Below, one piece after another: positions 59,501 to 64,000 of a stretch of 64,000 nt of DNA. How positions within the stretch are numbered: position 1 is the stretch's first letter; every line of letters begins with the position of its first letter. Origin of the DNA: Ampelocalamus luodianensis (lineage: Eukaryota; Streptophyta; Magnoliopsida; Poales; Poaceae); contig CM070617.1 of the NCBI GenBank assembly GCA_036346255.1, positions 26,835,080 through 26,899,079 on the forward strand. The letters run 5' to 3'. A program made the position numbers and the translations under genes. The notes under the pieces were generated by a model that worked only from the letters and a program-made list of their open reading frames with translations, searched no databases and was not told the DNA's origin.

Positions 59501-62500
59501 TACTTACAATATCCAAACAGCATTTTCCTAGAATCAGGGCCAAAGCAGAATCAACCGGATAGGCTTCGTCAGACTGAAACCTGCCCTCCACTGTCGTCGC
59601 CGTCGCCATTGACATATGTCTACTGCTCCTCTCTCTGAACCACTCCCACCATCAGCTTCGGCTCGTGGCAAGTGTTTTGTTTTGCCCACTCCCGAAGCCC
59701 CGGCATCATCTTCTCACCGCTCGCCTTGCTACCCAAACGTCTCTTGCTACACTGCATACCAAAGGAGGAGGAGCTACATCGGGCGGCACAGCGCTCGGGG
59801 ACGGTGGCGGGCAGGGCTGGCCGCGCGTGCGGAGGCAGGTGGAGGCTGCGGTAGCAGAAGGGTAGCGGCTGGGTGGAGGCGGCGGGTGGGAAGAAAGGCA
59901 AGCTGAGTGGAGAAGGGAGTGGTGTGGGAGAGGAGGTCGAAATCGAATGTCAGATATTTTTGCCGGGGAGGAAGGAAAATAATTCTATAGGATCTGGTCC
60001 ACAATTTCATCAGTGTAGACCTATTCCACCACGTGACACGTGTCTTTTCATGAATCTCAAAGCGCACAACTCAATAAATCACTGATGTAAATTTTCACGA
60101 ATTAAATACTGAAGACTAGCATGTCATGCTTTGAGATTCGTGAAAAGACACGTGTCGCGCGGTAGAATAGATCTACACTGATGGAATTATAGATCAGGTC
60201 CTATAGGATTATTTTCCGGGGAGGAAGGGAAGCCGGAACTCGGAAGTGTCCAGACTTGTTGACTTGCAACAGAAGCGTGGACTCAGTGCCAACATCCACC
60301 CGATGGACATGGAGAGCTCAGCTATATATCTAACGGTTCATATTTTTTTCTGATGACGTGGCGCGCTTCGAATGTATATATAGATGCGTCAAGGGGTTGC
60401 CCCCTTTTATACTCTGTATTGTGACATCCAATTCTAATCACGCTTAATTAATTAGGCCCGGCAATTAAATTTTGCGTTTCTGGCTTGTTTTCTCAGAATG
60501 TATGTGGGTGAGCGGGTCGCTTGTTAGTCATGCATAGTTGATGCACAATTTTTTTTGTGTGTGAACTCAACGTATCTATAGCACTTCAATCTTTCAAAAA
60601 AAAAAATAGTGATCAACAAAAGCCCGGAGTCATGGTCCAACTACTCGGGCGATGAACTATGAACCACTGAAGATTGAAGTGTGAACTGTGAAGCCTCTGT
60701 CCTCTAACTACACTAGTATATCGTATACTTAGAATTTATTTCTCAATTAGTCGATTAGCAATTTGTTGAAATATAGTGTGGTATTGTGGTATATACTCAA
60801 TTAGCAATTAATTCGAAGGTTTGCAATAATAGAGAAACAAACTTTGCGTAATTATTTCACAAGCAATTCAAGTAGTACTTCCCCAACCGATGAGAGCGCA
60901 ACTCAACCAAAGATGCCTCCATTAATGATGATAGAATCATAAGATCCTTTCAAGACATGAAATCTCACAGAATGAATTTGCCTTGTAAAAGTCGTGATTC
61001 AAGCTAACGTCTTAATGATATGGTTATTTTATTTTGAATGTTCATGATCATTTAAGTACAATTTGTTATTGTATCACTAATTTTTCTAATTTTGATGTAC
61101 ATGCTGCTATCCACTGGAACCATATTTACATATTTTGGGGATGAACTTTCCATTAGCGAGGTATTTTTATTGTATTTCTCTCTCTTTTGCTTTGCTTTTA
61201 TTCATATATGAATTTATTTGTACAAGAATACAAGATTGTGTTTGTTACAAATTAGTTTAGTTATTCAAAACTTTGAGCTCACCTTTTTTTTTTATCATAG
61301 ATTCACCACTGATGAGGGCTAAAACCTTTTTACATAAATCTGGTTTTCAGATAATGCGAGATCCAAACAACCCCTTCATGGAGGGCCATATATTCAAGCG
61401 AGACTAATGCACACGCTGCACTGGGTGTAACGAATTATGTCGTTGTACCAGTACAAAGCTAGCATTGTCTTTTCGTGAACTCAACAACCTCTTTAAGGAG
61501 AAAAAAAATTGAGCATGGTAGAAAGGAGTTGATATGGCAACTGCCGTCGTACCACTGGGGACGCAGCTAAAACATGATAAGAGATGAAATGTTGTGGCAA
61601 CTAAATCCTACAATACTACAATAAGTAAGCCAATGCAAAATTGCAAAAATAGGTAGCTAAAAATGCTAGTGGTATTGTATCACATCTATATTTATGAATT
61701 ATAGAATAAATATCATTATGTTCATTGGATGAATTATTATTTATAAATATTAACAAGCATGCGACTTGTTGATGGAGCTCTTTCATTGTTGTATGATATC
61801 ATTTTAAAAGATCTCTGGTTGGATGTCACTGGTCGGGACACTAGTGACTTATAGACCAGCACGTGTATTGATTAATGACCATGTTTCACCGATCATAGAT
61901 ATGGAGAATATCAAATCAATAGTGTGAGCACATGTTAGAGAACATAATATTGGATTGATATACTTTGAGACAGTATTGAGATTTTAATATTTTTATACTA
62001 TTGAGATTTTAATATTTTTATATGTTATCAGTTGGTCTCAAGTAATGATGATGTATAATTCTTAAACCTGATATCACAATGGTTTACTACATATGTAACA
62101 GAACACTTATGGGTTATCAAACGCTACTCCGTAACTGGGTAGTTATAAAAGTAGTTTTCAAGTATGCTATGAAATATGCAGAGAGATTTGACTGGTCGGA
62201 TATGAGATTTGCCTCTCCTAGCATAACATGAGGGATATCTAGGCTCCTTAATATGCTCGGATAAAGAAAGTGTATGACCGTGCCACAAGTGGTTGAAGAG
62301 TTGACCACACGAAGTTATTTATCATTAGATCGAAAAAAGATTGAACAGTTCATAAATAACATATATCTCATCTGGAGTCCGATCAAATATCGTGAGGCAA
62401 AAGGAAAATACGTAAGCAGATCGTTTAGTTCAATCACATACGAACTAGTCGTATGAGGATATAGACTGGTCTTTAGATGGTCGTACATAATCACAAACTA

Positions 62501-63758
62501 GTTGTAAGGTGTTACGAACTGGTCGTGACTAGATGCGAACTAATCGTAAGTGACAAGGACCTGGTTGCAGATTATATTGCATAAGGTTTATCCGATATGA
62601 TCTTTACGTGTATTCGAAAGTCGCTATGTTCTGCTAGGAACCGCCACCGACTTGTGGATCGGAAATAAGTTTCAGGTCACGCCCAATTACATATGAACCT
62701 ACAGGGTCACACACTTAATGGATTAGAATAAACTAATTCAGATTAGATCCATTATGAGTTCTTGATAAAGGGGGTGGGGTGGGGCTTTTGGGACATGTTG
62801 AACCACCCATCGAAACCATAGCCGCCACCTCCCCGAAGGCTATGCCGTGCGTTTTGGTGCTAACATACCGGTGCATAACGTTCCACCCCCGACGTGTGGA
62901 TACCGTAGAGACACTGCTGCGCCGATCGAGAACGATCTGTGACGCACGTAGGGAACGCAAGAGGTTGTCGGAGGAGACGATGAGCGGTCAAGGACGTTGG
63001 ACGGTCGCCTATTTCTACTACATCGATGTGCGCGATGTTGGACCGGGTAGCTCCAATTTTTCTTCTATGGCACTGTGCATCTAGTGGTAACGATATATGA
63101 TTTCTTACTCGCATAAGTTTTTAATTTATGTAGTAGAATTTTTAATTACGTATTAGTGTAGCCTATCTATAACCCAACAAAGAAATACAATGGTGCAGGC
63201 AAAAACTCACCTTGACAGGGTAGTGGCACAGAAGAGGGAGAGTCGCCAGGTCACCAGTCTGGATGTAGTTCAAGCCGTTCAGAGAGCATCCGGAGACACT
63301 GCGCATGCATTATTAATTCACAGACAAATCCATCAAAACCATCGAAACACTACGTACGTACTGGAAAACAAATCAAATCATTTTTTTTCCCAAGCCAGGA
63401 GGGGCGAAAACAAATAAGATCAATGTTAGCGATTAACTAACTAGTTTCTTTACCTGGAGTTTGAAGGCGTGATCATGGCGACCCAGTCGGACCGGTCGGG
63501 CTCGAGGACGCCGCCGACGGTCACGTTGATGAACGCCTCGTCGGGGAGTGGCCCGCTGGTGCTGACATTGATAGCCAGGTACGGGCTCCGGTTGAAGCAC
63601 GACTCCAGCGGCTTCCGGTTGATCGTCCTGAACTCCGACTTGCCCGCGTACCTCTCGTGCATCATCACCGTTGGCGGCCGAGGAGGCAGCGAACACGACA
63701 CGGCGGCGCAGAGGCCGAGGAGCACAAGCAAAACAGCCTCGGAGGAAAGGAACCCCAT
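47569..63758 (-). CDS. purple acid phosphatase, group IIb-like (PAP1/24/27 type), 13 exons
   Basis: Exons (-): 63758-63454, 63298-63211, 50683-50414, 50312-50204, 50104-49987, 49606-49474, 49331-49144, 49034-48848, 48746-48679, 48461-48368, 48264-48076, 47916-47836, 47631-47569. All borders are GT/AG, phases agree, and the total is 630 codons plus stop. ATG 63758 starts a clear signal peptide (EAVLLVLLGLCAAVSC); an upstream in-frame ATG at 63806 would put 16 residues before it. Residues ~130-300 form the fibronectin-like N-terminal domain. Metal-binding motifs are GDMG (D326), GDISY (D368, Y371), GNHE (N401, H402), FIGH (H490) and GHVH (H528, H530), all intact. Secreted or wall phosphatase/phosphodiesterase by family. 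Intron 2 is 12.5 kb, full of transposons, against a few hundred bases for the others. Confidence 0.93.
50684..52733. other. 5' third of phosphatase intron 2, unassigned
   Basis: Mixed sequence without recognisable protein domains. ORFs on both strands at 51306-51644 and 51865-52277 are GC-rich and lack motifs. Poly-T stretches at 50928 and 51257 hint at old insertions, but no ends could be fixed. Confidence 0.4.
52734..56431 (+). mobile_element. solo or truncated chromovirus LTR in phosphatase intron 2
   Basis: From about 52790 it follows LTR A in order: AACTTCAGCTAATTCAAAAT, the CTCGACCACCCT block, GTGCATTAAATGTCGTTGTC, a TATA box (CTATAAATGG, about 53192), the hairpin minisatellite (53586-54236) and the palindrome-box region (55501-55512, here CTATTTAAACAG). 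It ends GGGTCCGACA at 56431. The start is uncertain, with TGTAATTAC at 52734 the best candidate, and no target duplication was found. Transcript orientation is opposite to the host gene. No internal domain is present. Confidence 0.65.
53586..54236 (+). repeat. hairpin minisatellite in intron LTR, about twenty units
   Basis: The same repeat as at 8224-8557. The first block has TTCGAC / GTCGAA arms with CGCGTTGAGCA spacers; the last block has (T/G)CGAC / GTCGTA arms with CACGTTGAGTA spacers. Long ORFs on both strands here (for example 180 codons on -) are repeat artefacts. Confidence 0.85.
56543..57310 (+). mobile_element. LTR-like unit with TGTCGAC ends
   Basis: Starts TGTCGACAATC and ends GATCGTCGACA, an inverted pair with one mismatch. 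It contains a CTATTTAAAG TATA-like site (about 57040) and an AATAAA (57226). The length of 768 bp suits a solo LTR. The flanking five bases (TGTGA and CAACC) do not match, so either a recombination product or a misjudged border is possible. Confidence 0.4.
57311..57443. other. short intron spacer before the CACTA element
   Basis: No feature seen apart from the TAA target duplication at its right end (57441-57443). Confidence 0.5.
57444..59198. mobile_element. non-autonomous CACTA (En/Spm) element
   Basis: Begins CACTACTACAAAAAG and ends CTATAGTAGTG, with 3 bp target duplications TAA (57441-57443 and 59199-59201). Subterminal regions carry many copies of the word ACAGACGGTT and its complement AACCGTCTGT, in both orientations, dense at 57470-57840 and 58850-59180. 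This is the usual layout of CACTA transposase-binding sites. The 1755 bp body holds only short ORFs (82 codons near 58094-58342 on -), so it must be mobilised in trans. Confidence 0.92.
59202..59975. other. intron spacer, unassigned
   Basis: No recognisable repeat borders. Overlapping ORFs on both strands at 59616-59906 are GC-rich, without domains. The 13 bp CCGGGGAGGAAGG at 59963-59975 is one side of the foldback element's flanking repeat. Confidence 0.45.
59976..60215. mobile_element. 240 bp foldback/MITE-like element
   Basis: The two halves are inverted copies of about 85-90 bp. AAAATAATTCTATAGGATC...ACACGTGTCTTTTCATGAATCTC at the left faces GAGATTCGTGAAAAGACACGTGT...CCTATAGGATTATTTT at the right, around a ~70 bp loop. 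It is flanked by exact 13 bp direct repeats CCGGGGAGGAAGG (59963-59975 and 60216-60228). No coding capacity. Confidence 0.8.
60229..63210. other. 3' part of phosphatase intron 2, unassigned
   Basis: AT-rich sequence with no domain and no clear element ends. Around 61830-62570 scattered GGTCGTAA / TTACGACC words suggest an eroded LTR of the same hairpin-repeat families. The ORFs near 62733-63114 are short and motif-free. Confidence 0.4.
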
Positions 63759-64000
63759 CGCTCGCAACAGCCCGTGCGCCGCTCCCCAGGAGGCAGGAAC
63801 GTACAACTAACGAACTGCACGTGGCTGTATGCGGCCGCGCGCGCACAAGCCGAACGAATCCTGCGGGAGCTTATAATGGGGATCGAGCGAGCCACCGAGG
63901 AGAAGAAGGCCGGGCCGTTACGGCCAGACGTTGCAGCACCAACACGTCTCCCCGCGCGGTGTGGACGATAATTAACGAACGTCGCGACGAGAGCGGAGCG
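63759..64000 (-). promoter_or_regulatory. phosphatase 5' leader and core promoter
   Basis: On - a TATA-like CATTATAAG lies at 63870-63878, about 115 bases upstream of the ATG, with GC-rich leader between them. Only ~240 bp of upstream sequence is in the window. I see no P1BS phosphate-starvation element (GNATATNC) in it. Confidence 0.45.

Noticed and set aside
63433..63846. 137-codon ORF on - overlapping phosphatase exon 1 in another frame
   Set aside because: Shadow of the GC-rich first exon; the phosphatase frame has signal peptide and family similarity.

Overview
The window is nuclear DNA of a grass (Poaceae). I infer this from the mix of Ty3/gypsy chromoviruses, a Tat/Retand element with an antisense gene, a CACTA element and a many-exon purple acid phosphatase gene with short GC-rich exons. 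I cannot name the species. About 90 % is transposable-element sequence, nested several layers deep. One host gene looks complete, and one host gene has been cut in two by a retrotransposon.

Left part (1-22181). Positions 1-6980 are the decayed internal region of a chromodomain-bearing gypsy element (A1), itself hit by two solo LTRs (2333-5397 with GGTGG target duplications; 6235-6586). Next is a 4.2 kb LTR (6981-11176), then a second primer site and gag of the same family (A2). The one LTR therefore serves two internal regions: a tandem retrotransposon. A2 is broken at about 12959 by a reverse-strand chromovirus (D: LTR, polypurine tract, chromodomain remnant), an LTR scrap, and a truncated element of family C (LTR 14479-18601 plus leader). 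After that come a reverse-strand RNase H scrap and a degenerate FAR1-like (MULE-derived) transposase gene.

Middle (22182-46367). Element B is a Tat/Retand retrotransposon with LTRs at 22182-22848 and 45768-46367 and GATGC target duplications. It carries gag, protease, RT, two RNase H domains and integrase on +, then two tandem-repeat blocks. On - it carries a multi-intron antisense gene of the 'putative gypsy-type transposon' (PF04195) class, with its own TATA box and polyadenylation signal. A complete 12.7 kb chromovirus (C2, 30468-43129, CAAGT target duplications) is inserted in that antisense gene. B itself sits in the first exon of an unidentified host gene encoding an acidic protein (46368-46776, -).

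Right part (47569-63758, -). A purple acid phosphatase gene has 13 exons, 630 codons, a signal peptide and all five metal-binding motifs. Its 12.5 kb second intron holds a large LTR, a smaller LTR-like unit, a 1755 bp non-autonomous CACTA element (TAA duplications) and a 240 bp foldback element flanked by 13 bp direct repeats.

Insertion order read from the nesting: host acidic gene, then B, then C2; and A1/A2, then D, then C1. C2 is nested inside a young B, yet its two LTRs and coding region are full of small indels, often loss of the middle base of CAG/CTG. This looks more like consensus error at methylated CHG sites than like age.
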